Notes under the pieces: model-generated | What the model saw: only the letters and a program-made list of their open reading frames with translations | Databases searched by the model: none | What the model was told of the DNA's origin: nothing | Assembly (NCBI GenBank): GCA_023393015.1 | Contig: JAEWMY010000050.1 | Location: 1 to 19,585 of the forward strand | DNA length: 19,585 nt | From: Spirochaetota bacterium | Lineage (GTDB): Bacteria; Spirochaetota; Spirochaetia; Treponematales; Treponemataceae | Direction: 5' to 3' | Shown: piece by piece, positions 1 through 6,855 of the stretch | Layout of the letters: each line of letters starts with the position of its first letter | How positions within the stretch are numbered: the stretch's first letter is position 1 | Position numbers and translations under genes: made by a program

Positions 1-291
1 GCCGATTCCGGTGGACGTGGCGATCTTCCAGGCGAGATAGAGGAGATACGCGAGCGATCCCCAGCGGAGGATGTCGTGCGCGAGGGGGAAGGCGGCGAAA
101 AGGCTTCCGAGTCCGGCGCCCACCGAGAAAAAGAGGATGTTGAACCCGAGCACGACTCCCAATACGTGGGGCAGGGTACGGCGGTAGCCGAAGTTGGCGC
201 CCGTCGCGAGGGCGATGAGGTTGTTGGGTCCGGGGGTGAAGCCCGATACGAGCGAGAACGAGACGAATCCCGCGATGAGCGTGTGGTTCAT
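1..291 (-). CDS. LysE/RhtB-family amino-acid exporter, N-terminal part (cut by window edge)
   Basis: The first 97 residues of an inner-membrane exporter; the rest lies outside the window. Reading from the ATG at 291 the protein starts MNHTLIAGFVSFSLVSG and then shows FTPGPNNL (residues 18-25), the hallmark of the LysE/RhtB family, followed by two more hydrophobic segments at about 40-65 and 77-90. Family members have about 200 residues and six membrane helices and export amino acids or related metabolites; the substrate cannot be told from this part. There is no Shine-Dalgarno before the ATG. A promoter ends six bases upstream, so the mRNA is predicted to begin at the start codon. The gene is divergent from the M50 protease gene. 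The family call is firm, the substrate is unknown. Confidence 0.85.
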   Translation of the reverse strand, partial: MNHTLIAGFVSFSLVSGFTPGPNNLIALATGANFGYRRTLPHVLGVVLGFNILFFSVGAGLGSLFAAFPLAHDILRWGSLAYLLYLAWKIATSTGIG

Positions 292-326
292 GGCGCCATG
301 ATACGCGAGCGGACGGGCGTTTTCAA
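292..326 (-). promoter_or_regulatory. Sigma-70-type promoter of the LysE-like gene, predicted leaderless
   Basis: On the minus strand TTGAAA (326-321) and TATCAT (303-298) are separated by exactly 17 bases. The -10 ends six bases before the ATG at 291, which puts the expected transcription start on the A of that ATG. No Shine-Dalgarno is present. Each hexamer matches consensus at 5 of 6 positions. The same geometry occurs in front of the diguanylate cyclase and rnfC genes. Confidence 0.6.
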
Positions 327-385
327 GGGAGGGGAGGCGGAAAATCTCGTCGAAATGGGGTATGCATGTATCGGAGGCAAAAAAT

Positions 386-1744
386 TTGAAAACCGCTAAC
401 ACGGCACCCGAATCCCTTTCCGACATCGTGGACATACAGAATACGCTGATTCCCTCGCTCGCCGACCATGAGCGGACGGTGCGGAAGAAGTCGAACTCCC
501 TGCTCGTTCTGATCGTGACGGTCGTGTTGTTCTTCTCTTCGGGAGTGATAAACGCCGACGTCCTTCACGTCGCGATCCTCGTGGGGGTTTTGTTCGTCCA
601 CGAACTCGGGCATTTTCTCATGATGAAGGCGCTCAAGTACAACGACGTGAGGATGTTCTTCATACCCTTTTTCGGCGCGGCCGTGTCGGGAAAGACTAAA
701 AACAACTCGACGCTGAAAAGCTGTCTCGTTTCCCTCATGGGCCCGTTTCCGGGGATACTGCTCAGCTTCGGATGCCTCGTGCTCTTCGGCCTTACCCATC
801 GGTACGTTTTCCTGAAAACCGCCGAGGTATTGCTTTTCCTGAACCTGTTCAACCTGCTTCCGATCCTCCCGTTTGACGGCGGCAGGTTTCTGGAAGCGTT
901 GTTTGTCGACAACGTGATCGCGCGATCGATATACGCGGTTTTCAGCGTGTTGCTCCTCGCGGCGATCGCGATTATTCTCGAGGATATCCTGTTTCTCGCG
1001 ATCGCGGCTCTTTCCCTGTGGTCCTTTGTCGGCAACGTCAATATCTGGAAACTGGGGGTCGCCCTGAAAAAAAAAGGCCTGCGCGCCTCGTCGATCGGGG
1101 AGCTGTCGGAGGATCCCGATACCGCGAAGGACGTCGCCGACTCCCTGTACGCGGCAAAACCGAAGGCCTTTTACCCCAAGATCGAACTCAACGTCGTGTA
1201 CGATTGCTTCGACACGATTTTCGGCATCGTGGGTTTCAAGTCGTTGCGGGCGATCTTCAAGGCGCTGCTGTTCGCCGCGTACTTGATCGTATTCCTCGTT
1301 TCGTTCGCGTTTCTCCTGTATTTCGTCTTTCTCGATTACAAGGAGGTCGATGTCGCGAAGGGCCTCGGGGACGAAGCCGCTACCGTTTGCCAAATTTACA
1401 TGGCGGGCGAACTCGCGTCGGAGATACCGATCGACACGAACGGACTGTACGACGGAAAGGGTTTCTCGTACGAGTCGTTTTCGGAGGAAGATCAAAAGAT
1501 CTCGTCCGAGTATTATTACGCGTCCGGGTACCGGACGGGCGTCTGGACCGACTATGACGATGCGGATCAGCCCGTGAAGCGGGAAGAATACCGGGACGGC
1601 ACGATCGTTTCGGAAAGTACGTACGCGGACGGCGCGTGGACCACGATCCCGTACGAGGGGTTTTCCGCCGGAAGGAAAATCAAGGAATATCTCAGAAAGG
1701 TTTCCCAGCCGCGCAAGTCGCTCGCTCCCCGGTTCGAGGAATGA
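386..1744 (+). CDS. M50-type (site-2-protease-like) membrane metalloprotease with YwqK-like C-terminal tail
   Basis: A membrane zinc metalloprotease of the M50 family, which cuts substrates within or near the membrane; the substrate is unknown. Counting from the upstream in-frame ATG at 362 (460 residues), the zinc motif HELGH is at 80-84 in a hydrophobic segment, and the second M50 motif, NLLPILPFDGG, is at 164-174. Further membrane segments lie at about 46-75, 120-145, 188-225 and 300-325. Residues 385-430 (GYRTGVWTDY, then EEYRDG and STYADG) resemble the MORN_2/YwqK repeat and probably lie outside the membrane. I prefer the TTG at 386 as start because GGAGG (373-377) lies eight bases before it; the ATG at 362 has only GGGG one base away. 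Start confidence is moderate, family confidence is high. It is convergent with the diguanylate cyclase gene, 17 bases apart, with no clear terminator between them. Confidence 0.85.
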   Translation: MKTANTAPESLSDIVDIQNTLIPSLADHERTVRKKSNSLLVLIVTVVLFFSSGVINADVLHVAILVGVLFVHELGHFLMMKALKYNDVRMFFIPFFGAAVSGKTKNNSTLKSCLVSLMGPFPGILLSFGCLVLFGLTHRYVFLKTAEVLLFLNLFNLLPILPFDGGRFLEALFVDNVIARSIYAVFSVLLLAAIAIILEDILFLAIAALSLWSFVGNVNIWKLGVALKKKGLRASSIGELSEDPDTAKDVADSLYAAKPKAFYPKIELNVVYDCFDTIFGIVGFKSLRAIFKALLFAAYLIVFLVSFAFLLYFVFLDYKEVDVAKGLGDEAATVCQIYMAGELASEIPIDTNGLYDGKGFSYESFSEEDQKISSEYYYASGYRTGVWTDYDDADQPVKREEYRDGTIVSESTYADGAWTTIPYEGFSAGRKIKEYLRKVSQPRKSLAPRFEE

Positions 1745-1761
1745 GGCGACTGACTCGAGGG

Positions 1762-2880
1762 TCAGGTCGTATTCTGAGCCGGAGCCTCGTCGCGGTTTCG
1801 CTTCTTTGCCAGCATGGCGCGGTCTGCGACTCCGATGAGGGTTTCGGGATCGTTTCCGTCCTCGGGGAAGCGGGCGAAGCCGATCGTCGCTTCGACCCGC
1901 ACCGCTCGTCCGTTCCAGTCGATCGGTTCCCCGAGCGAAGCGCGTATTCTTTTTTCCGCCTCGACGGGATCTACCGGCACTTCCGCCTGCGGAAGGACGA
2001 GGACGAATTCGTCGCCTCCCACGCGCGCCGCGAGATCGGTCGCGCGGATCATGTGGGATAGCCTGCGGCCCGTTTCGGCGAGCACCCTGTCTCCCGCCTC
2101 GTGCCCGAAGGTATCGTTTATCGGCTTGAAGCCGTCGAGATCCAGAAAGACGACGAGGATGCTCCTGTTTTCCCTTCCGGCCCGGAGTATTTCGACGGGG
2201 AGATACTCCTCGAGCCTCAACCGGTTCGGGAGCCCGGTGAGCCGGTCGTTTCGCGCGAGCTCGTAGTGCGACAGGCTCTCTTCGAACAGCAACTGTTGGT
2301 TTCTGAGGAGACGCGTGACCATGGTCGGAATGAAGAGCATGAGAAGTCCGCAGAGGAGGACATACATGGATCGGTATACCTGTCCGGGAATGTTGGCGCT
2401 CACGAGGCGGGACGTCAGTGCGGGATCCATGTGCGGCCAGAAAAGAAAAAATAACACGTTCATGGAAACGATGCTGAGTATGGTGGCATAGACGATGAGG
2501 GGGCGGTCAAGGCGCAGAGCGGCCAAAAAAAGAAGCACGGGATAGAGGATCAGCGTAGCCGTGGTTATCGGGACCAACGGGGAATTCGCCCAAGCGTCAA
2601 TGCCGTTGTAGAGGGTCAAGAAGATTACGTCGAGGGAAACGGAAAAGAACCGGACCTGCGGCACGAGCCGCTTTCGGACTATCAAGAGGGTCAGGACACC
2701 GTTATAGAGCAGGGCAACCGCCGACATGCCCATTCCGTAGAGCCCGGCGACGCTTTTCTCGGCAAAGTAGACATAAGCGGCCAGCAACGCCATAAGGCCA
2801 TAGAGAATCCACCGGAAAAGCCATGCGACCTTCTCGCCCTTGAGAATCTCGTTTTGAAAAAGCGGTTTGTAGTCCTCCAT
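1762..2880 (-). CDS. Membrane-bound diguanylate cyclase (GGDEF domain)
   Basis: Makes cyclic di-GMP from two GTP. From the ATG at 2880 it has 372 residues. The N-terminal 190 form about six hydrophobic segments (near 20-40, 45-68, 78-95, 100-122, 127-148, 170-190), so the sensor part is a membrane domain of no named family. A GGDEF domain follows at about 205-360, with DRLTGLPNR at 212-220, FLDLDGFK at 245-252 and an intact GGDEF active site at 288-292. RATD at 279-282, five residues before GGDEF, fits the inhibitory I-site, so product inhibition is likely. No EAL domain is present. The open frame reaches 3051, but a strong promoter at 2888-2916 and the esterase gene on the other strand argue for the start at 2880. 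There is no Shine-Dalgarno; a leaderless mRNA is predicted. Confidence 0.92.
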   Translation of the reverse strand: MEDYKPLFQNEILKGEKVAWLFRWILYGLMALLAAYVYFAEKSVAGLYGMGMSAVALLYNGVLTLLIVRKRLVPQVRFFSVSLDVIFLTLYNGIDAWANSPLVPITTATLILYPVLLFLAALRLDRPLIVYATILSIVSMNVLFFLFWPHMDPALTSRLVSANIPGQVYRSMYVLLCGLLMLFIPTMVTRLLRNQQLLFEESLSHYELARNDRLTGLPNRLRLEEYLPVEILRAGRENRSILVVFLDLDGFKPINDTFGHEAGDRVLAETGRRLSHMIRATDLAARVGGDEFVLVLPQAEVPVDPVEAEKRIRASLGEPIDWNGRAVRVEATIGFARFPEDGNDPETLIGVADRAMLAKKRNRDEAPAQNTT

Positions 2881-2916
2881 CAGCTGGATTGTAGAGCTTT
2901 TTTCCGATACTGTCAA
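2881..2916 (-). promoter_or_regulatory. Near-consensus promoter of the diguanylate cyclase gene, predicted leaderless
   Basis: On the minus strand TTGACA (2916-2911, perfect) and TACAAT (2893-2888, 5 of 6) have a 17-base spacer. The expected +1 is at 2881, one base before the ATG. This supports 2880 as the real start, because translation from 3051 would need a different upstream promoter. Confidence 0.75.
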
Positions 2917-2967
2917 AAGAGGCGAACGTTCCCTTTTCGGAGCAATTGCGATAATCGGAGGCATCGT

Positions 2968-3810
2968 ATGGAAGTAAAAAAAATCACGCTCGCGCTCGTG
3001 GTTCTCGTCGCGGTCGCGTGCGATAAAAACAGCGGCTCCGCGCGAAAGCACGGTGATATGAACATCACGGACGACAAACGGCGCTTCGCGATCGACCTGT
3101 CTTTACAGACGAGGGGAGGCGCGCTGTTCGTTCCGAAGACGTTGCCGAAATCGGGCGCGGCGCTCGTCATCGCCCTGCACGGCATGGGTTCGAGCGGCGA
3201 GGCCTTCCGTTCACGGGGCTTCGACGCGTACGCGATCAAGCACGGGTTTATCGTCGCGTATCCCGACGGTCTTAACGGCGGATGGAGCTCGCACGACGAC
3301 AACGCTTTTTTCGGTTACATAATCGAAGGAATGAAACGAAAATACGATATTGACGAGCGCAAGGTCTTCATGACCGGGCATTCGCTCGGCGCGATTCAGT
3401 GCTACGAAAGCGCGATCGCGCTCGGAGGCGCGCTCCGCGCGATCGCCCCGGTGTCGAGTCCCATGTCCGCCGATACTGTCCAGTTGACGGTTTCTCTCGG
3501 CCCCCAGCATCGGGGGCGGGAAGCGACCCCCACCCGAGTGCTCGTCATCCATTCGCTGGACGACGAGGTTATACCCTACGACGGGAAGCTGATCGGCAAT
3601 ATCTACTCGATCAAGCACACCCTGGAATTCTGGAGAGGCGTCAACGGTTGCACTGACGAGTATTCCGAGTTTCCTTGCGGAACGGGATTCGAAGGACGGC
3701 TCTGGCGGGGAGAGCGCGCCGATTGCCTATTGGTAACGCGGTTTCGCGGCGGCCATAGTTGGCCCTCTACGGCCACCGAGATGATCACCGCGTTTTTCCT
3801 GGAGTCGTAG
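2968..3810 (+). CDS. Lipoprotein alpha/beta hydrolase, PHB-depolymerase/LpqC-like esterase
   Basis: A secreted, lipid-anchored serine esterase of 280 residues. The signal peptide ends in the lipobox AVAC, with Cys18 as the predicted lipidated residue. The alpha/beta-hydrolase features are in order: LHGMG at 70-74 (oxyanion hole), VAYPDG at 96-101, GHSLG at 137-141 with Ser139 as nucleophile, HSLDDEVIPYDG at 195-206 holding the likely acid (Asp198 or Asp199), and GGHSWP at 261-266 with His263 as the likely catalytic His. This order and the last motif fit the LpqC/polyhydroxybutyrate-depolymerase-like family (feruloyl esterases are relatives), so the substrate may be a polyester or an acylated polysaccharide. 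The start is chosen at ATG 2968 because CGGAGG (2956-2961) is six bases upstream and a lipoprotein signal follows at once; the frame is open further upstream. The gene is convergent with the MCP gene. Confidence 0.85.
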   Translation: MEVKKITLALVVLVAVACDKNSGSARKHGDMNITDDKRRFAIDLSLQTRGGALFVPKTLPKSGAALVIALHGMGSSGEAFRSRGFDAYAIKHGFIVAYPDGLNGGWSSHDDNAFFGYIIEGMKRKYDIDERKVFMTGHSLGAIQCYESAIALGGALRAIAPVSSPMSADTVQLTVSLGPQHRGREATPTRVLVIHSLDDEVIPYDGKLIGNIYSIKHTLEFWRGVNGCTDEYSEFPCGTGFEGRLWRGERADCLLVTRFRGGHSWPSTATEMITAFFLES

Positions 3811-3826
3811 GGAGTGAGACCGGGCC

Positions 3827-5671
3827 TCACCCCGTAACCGCGTACCGGGACGTCTCGACGTCGAGCTTGTCGCTGATGGCGCCGACCGAGTCGGCGTGCA
3901 CGGCGACCGTCGCGATGTTGCGCTCGAGCGAGATCGTTTCGGTTCGGATGGCGGCGCTCGCCGCCATGACGCTCTCGGCGGAGGCGCGTACCGCCTCGAT
4001 GCTCTGCGAAACGACCGAAGCCTGTCCCTTGATGGTCGACGTGTTTTCCGTCACCTCGGTAGTATAGTTGTTGAGCTCCACCATCGCGTCCATGACCTGG
4101 TTGCCGCCTTCCTTCAGCTCGCGAATGGCGTTCAGAATCTCTTCGAAGCTCCCGCTGACGAGGGCGATTTCCTTCTGGATCGTCTCGAACGACTCGGACG
4201 AGCGGGCGCTTGACTCGGAGGCCGATCCGATGTTCCCGATGACCTCGCCGAGGTTTGACTTGATCGTCTTCGAGTTCCTGGCGGAGGCCTCGGCGAGCTT
4301 GCGGATCTCGTCGGCGACGACCGAGAACCCGCGGCCGTATTCGCCTGCGTGGGCGGCCTCGATCGCGGCGTTCATCGCGAGAAGGTTCGTCTGCGCCGCG
4401 ATACTGCTGATCATGTTGGCCATATCCTGAACCGTCGTGATGCTCTGGTTGATGCGCGTGATGATCTCGTTCGTCCCGCGGATCTGCGATTCGCCGATCC
4501 CGGCGACGCTCACGAGCCGGGCGGTACCGTCCTTGTTGCGCTCCATGATTCCGCCCAGGGAAGAAAGGGACGAGGCCATTTGCGTGACCGCCGCCGTCGA
4601 CTCCTCGACCATGGCGGACTGCGAGAGAATCATCTCGGACGTCCTGGTCACGTCATCGGTGATGCGCGCGATTGCCTCGCGCGAGACGTTGACCGTCCCG
4701 TCGAGCGCTTCCGACGACGCGCGAACCCGGTCGGCTTCTGTCGAGAGCCGCGCGATCGATTCCGCGGAACTCTGGACAGATTCGGCGAGCTCCCTCTTGC
4801 TTTCCGTCGCCTGCGTCGAAACCTTTTGCAGCCTGAGGATCGAATCGCCGAGGTTCCGGCGCATCTCGTCCATGAGCTTTCCGAGCTCGGCGATCTCGTC
4901 GTTTCCCCGCACGAGCGCGCTTTGCCGGAGGTCGCCTTCGCCGATGGTCCTGATGACCTTCTCCATGGCGCCGACGCGGCGCGATATTCTTTTCGACATC
5001 GCGAGGGCAAGGGCGATCCCAGCCCCGCCGAAAAGGAGGACGGCGGCGATCGCGACGGCGAGCGATATCGCCGTTATCCTTGCAAGTTCGTCCGCTATGA
5101 CCCCGTTTTGCTCGTCGATGATGGCGACGGAGCTCGAGCAGGTTGCTTTCATGACGATGAGGCTCGACGCGTAGGCGGCCGAAGACTCGAGAAACCGGTC
5201 GTAACCGGGTTTCGTGCTGTAATATTTCAGGGTATCGAAATTGACGAGCTTGAGGCTCTGCCTGAAGCCGCCGACCTCTTCGCCCTGGACGATGAAGTTT
5301 TCGATTCGTGCATAGAGTTCGTTCCGTCGTTTTCGCGTCATTTCCCGCATCGCCTCGATTTTTCCGAGCGCCTCCGCGATCGTCGGGCTCAACCGCGCGA
5401 GCAGGGTGATTTCTTCTACCGCCGTGAACGCCGCCTCGGTCCGGTCCACGGCCTCCATGTAGTCCGCGAGGACCGAATCCGACGGTTTGTACCAGAAGTC
5501 GTTCGTGAACAGGGCTTCGTCGTTGAGGCTGGAACGCAGGTCGGCGAGCAGTTTCCGTTCGGACTCGATCCTGCCCTTCTGAAAGCCGGACAACGCGAGA
5601 ATCCCTCCTGCGAGCAAGAATACGGCCGAAACGAGACCGATGATTCCGAGTAATTGAGACCTGATTCTCAT
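3827..5671 (-). CDS. Methyl-accepting chemotaxis protein
   Basis: A transmembrane chemoreceptor that controls CheA and hence flagellar rotation. It has 614 residues: membrane helix 1 at about 5-27, a helical periplasmic sensor domain at 28-202, helix 2 at about 203-225, HAMP at 226-278 and a long coiled-coil signalling domain at 279-600. The conserved hairpin tip is intact at about 424-455 (AAQTNLLAMNAAIEAAHAGE, then YGRGFSVVADEIR). The sensor domain resembles four-helix-bundle ligand-binding domains; the ligand is unknown. There is no C-terminal CheR/CheB-tethering pentapeptide. I chose ATG 5671 because AAGGGGG lies about nine bases before it; the frame extends ten codons further without a signal. 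It has its own promoter just upstream. Confidence 0.93.
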   Translation of the reverse strand: MRIRSQLLGIIGLVSAVFLLAGGILALSGFQKGRIESERKLLADLRSSLNDEALFTNDFWYKPSDSVLADYMEAVDRTEAAFTAVEEITLLARLSPTIAEALGKIEAMREMTRKRRNELYARIENFIVQGEEVGGFRQSLKLVNFDTLKYYSTKPGYDRFLESSAAYASSLIVMKATCSSSVAIIDEQNGVIADELARITAISLAVAIAAVLLFGGAGIALALAMSKRISRRVGAMEKVIRTIGEGDLRQSALVRGNDEIAELGKLMDEMRRNLGDSILRLQKVSTQATESKRELAESVQSSAESIARLSTEADRVRASSEALDGTVNVSREAIARITDDVTRTSEMILSQSAMVEESTAAVTQMASSLSSLGGIMERNKDGTARLVSVAGIGESQIRGTNEIITRINQSITTVQDMANMISSIAAQTNLLAMNAAIEAAHAGEYGRGFSVVADEIRKLAEASARNSKTIKSNLGEVIGNIGSASESSARSSESFETIQKEIALVSGSFEEILNAIRELKEGGNQVMDAMVELNNYTTEVTENTSTIKGQASVVSQSIEAVRASAESVMAASAAIRTETISLERNIATVAVHADSVGAISDKLDVETSRYAVTG

Positions 5672-5699
5672 GCCGCGCCACCCCCTTGTTTGCAGAAAC

Positions 5700-5728
5700 A
5701 TAATACAACGAGATGGGGAATTTGTCGA
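5700..5728 (-). promoter_or_regulatory. Promoter of the chemotaxis receptor gene
   Basis: On the minus strand TCGACA (5728-5723) and TATTAT (5705-5700), each 5 of 6 to consensus, are 17 bases apart. The expected start is near 5693, giving a leader of about 20 bases that contains the AAGGGGG Shine-Dalgarno of the gene starting at 5671. It resembles a housekeeping-type promoter; I see no sigma-28 flagellar-type motif. Confidence 0.6.
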
Positions 5729-5751
5729 ATTCTCGGAAAACGATTACTTAA

Positions 5752-6456
5752 TCAGATCTTTCTGTTGTGGTTTTTCGCGTACTCGACTATATCGAAGTTC
5801 TCGAACAGCTCGACATAGTCAGTGCGAACCGTGGTGCCCATGACTTTTCCGACAATTTCTTCGATTTGTTTTGGGGTTTTATGCTTGAGGTTGAATTCCT
5901 TGATAATCCGTAACATGTGTTCTTTCGTCATTTTCGCGTTCATAAAGAACTTTGCCAATTCCAACGGCAGGAATATCCGTTCCGTCTGCGATAGTACGTC
6001 GGAATACCATTTCTTCTCGTATTCATAATACTTGTTCTTGGCCAAAAAAGAGTTGCCGTTCAGTTGTTTGCCGGCATCTTCCAAAAAGAGCAACGCGAAC
6101 GTATAGGCGAGTCCTTCGGATAGTATGCTTTCTTTCGCCCGTCGTAACGAATGTTCGACCCGCAAATACGAATGACCGATTTCATGCAAGACACCCGATA
6201 TGTACAGGCTCCTGGTCGTATCGGAAGCGGCGGTATCCGTAGGTACGCCCTTAACCTGAATATACATTTTCTTGCTGCGATGATTATTCGCGTACTGCGG
6301 TTTGTCGCCGAGCGAGAGATTGATCTTGTGATTCAGGAAATACTCCCGCCCGAGCGCGTCGGCGATCAACTTGTTGATACCTTCCGTGATATCCCTGATG
6401 GACGGCGCTATTTGAAGTAATTCCTTGTCCGCCTTCTTTACCTTGGTTGGAATCAT
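5752..6456 (-). CDS. Putative zincin-like metallopeptidase (HEIGH motif), otherwise unrecognised
   Basis: A 234-residue soluble protein with no signal peptide or membrane helix. VLHEIGHSYLRVEH at 89-102 carries the zinc-binding motif HEIGH (91-95), and ILSEGLAY at 111-118 places Glu114 18 residues after the second His, fitting a gluzincin-style third ligand. The rest, rich in Lys and Asn, matches no family I can name. AAGGAG lies five bases before the ATG at 6456, so the start is firm. Codon use is more AT-rich than in the flanking genes, suggesting transfer. It could be an ImmA/IrrE-like regulatory protease, but no XRE partner is adjacent, or an orphan effector. The peptidase call rests on the HExxH plus Glu pattern alone. 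Confidence 0.7.
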   Translation of the reverse strand: MIPTKVKKADKELLQIAPSIRDITEGINKLIADALGREYFLNHKINLSLGDKPQYANNHRSKKMYIQVKGVPTDTAASDTTRSLYISGVLHEIGHSYLRVEHSLRRAKESILSEGLAYTFALLFLEDAGKQLNGNSFLAKNKYYEYEKKWYSDVLSQTERIFLPLELAKFFMNAKMTKEHMLRIIKEFNLKHKTPKQIEEIVGKVMGTTVRTDYVELFENFDIVEYAKNHNRKI

Positions 6457-6467
6457 GGTGGCTCCTT

Positions 6468-6511
6468 TGGTATATGCATGGGATATACCATAATGCTAAA
6501 CCATAACGCAA
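6468..6511 (-). promoter_or_regulatory. Promoter with overlapping inverted repeat (operator candidate) for the metallopeptidase gene
   Basis: On the minus strand TTGCGT (6511-6506) and TATATC (6487-6482) are 18 bases apart. A perfect 8-base inverted repeat, TGGTATAT (6468-6475) and ATATACCA (6483-6490) with a 7-base spacer, covers the -10 and ends one base from the AAGGAG ribosome site (6467-6462). A dimeric repressor could bind here, or the mRNA could fold there and hide the ribosome site. No regulator gene is nearby. Confidence 0.45.
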
Positions 6512-6606
6512 AACGGTGAGATTTCTTGGTTTTTTCGATTTTTATTATGCGCCCCCGGTAGGAGATCGTCACTAACTGTCGCGTCCAGTGAGCGATACAA
6601 AAAATA

Positions 6607-6673
6607 ATCCCAACCTTCTGCTTAACCTGCAATCGACCATCGGGAGATTGTCAGGTTGAAGCATCGTTGGGAT
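6607..6673 (-). repeat. attC-like imperfect hairpin (integron recombination-site candidate)
   Basis: Outer arms ATCCCAAC (6607-6614) and GTTGGGAT (6666-6673) pair over 8 bp. They match the attC R-box consensus RYYYAAC/GTTRRRY at 6 of 7 positions. Next come unpaired spacers of 5 and 3 bases (6615-6619, 6663-6665). An inner stem of 15 bp follows (6620-6634 with 6646-6662), interrupted only by two extra bases on one arm, T6651 and G6658. An 11-base end loop closes it. Asymmetric spacers and unpaired G and T on one arm are the structural marks of attC. The orientation implied by those bases puts the cassette direction on the minus strand, the same as the neighbouring genes. No integrase gene is in the window. 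Confidence 0.45.
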
Positions 6674-6683
6674 CCTAATAAAG

Positions 6684-6752
6684 CAATATAAAATTGAGTT
6701 CAACCCGACTCGCGCCCCAAGGCGCTCGCGGGTTAACTCGGTTCTTATATTG
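6684..6752. repeat. Second long imperfect hairpin, adjacent to the attC-like one
   Basis: CAATATAA (6684-6691) pairs with TTATATTG (6745-6752) over 8 bp. Unpaired spacers of 4 and 5 bases follow (6692-6695, 6740-6744). The next stem is GAGTT-C-AACCCG (6696-6707) with CGGGTTAACTC (6729-6739), where C6701 is the single unpaired base. A short inner stem GCGCC/GGCGC is capped by CCAA (6717-6720). The architecture parallels the hairpin ten bases away, but the sequence is different and the outer arms do not fit the attC core consensus. There is no T-run, so an intrinsic terminator is unlikely. Confidence 0.4.
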
Positions 6753-6796
6753 GCAGAAAATTATACCGGTCAGCCCAAGCTATTTATATTGGCAGA
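6745..6796. repeat. 13-bp direct repeat TTATATTGGCAGA, two copies
   Basis: TTATATTGGCAGA occurs perfectly at 6745-6757 and 6784-6796, 39 bases start to start. The first copy also forms the right outer arm of the adjacent hairpin. It may mark a duplicated insertion or recombination point, or a repeated binding site. Confidence 0.6.
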
Positions 6797-6855
6797 GGTA
6801 CAGGAAGCACAGCAAAGCCGACTGTCATATATTAACTCACTCAGTACAATTCATA

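Larger units (their letters stand above)
6492..6855. other. AT-rich intergenic stretch with several hairpins, no gene
   Basis: No convincing coding frame lies between the metallopeptidase and ankyrin lipoprotein genes. The stretch holds a small hairpin (6565-6573 with 6587-6596), two long imperfect hairpins (6607-6673 and 6684-6752), and a 13-base direct repeat (6745-6757 and 6784-6796). No intrinsic terminator with a T-run is visible after the ankyrin gene. Confidence 0.7.

Noticed and set aside
323..1495. A 390-residue minus-strand open frame opposite the M50 protease gene
   Set aside because: Charged low-complexity translation with no motif; the plus strand has HELGH and the other M50 motifs.
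2881..3051. Longer N-terminus for the diguanylate cyclase, from 3051
   Set aside because: It would read through its own near-consensus promoter (2888-2916) and the start of the esterase gene, and the extra residues look non-coding.
3811..3830. GTGAG...CTCAC stem between the convergent esterase and MCP genes as a bidirectional terminator
   Set aside because: A short stem with no T-run on either side, partly inside the MCP coding end.
6565..6596. Small hairpin ATCGTCACT...AGTGAGCGAT as a third recombination site
   Set aside because: A single 9-bp stem with one extra base and no spacer or core arms; such hairpins arise by chance in a stretch this long.
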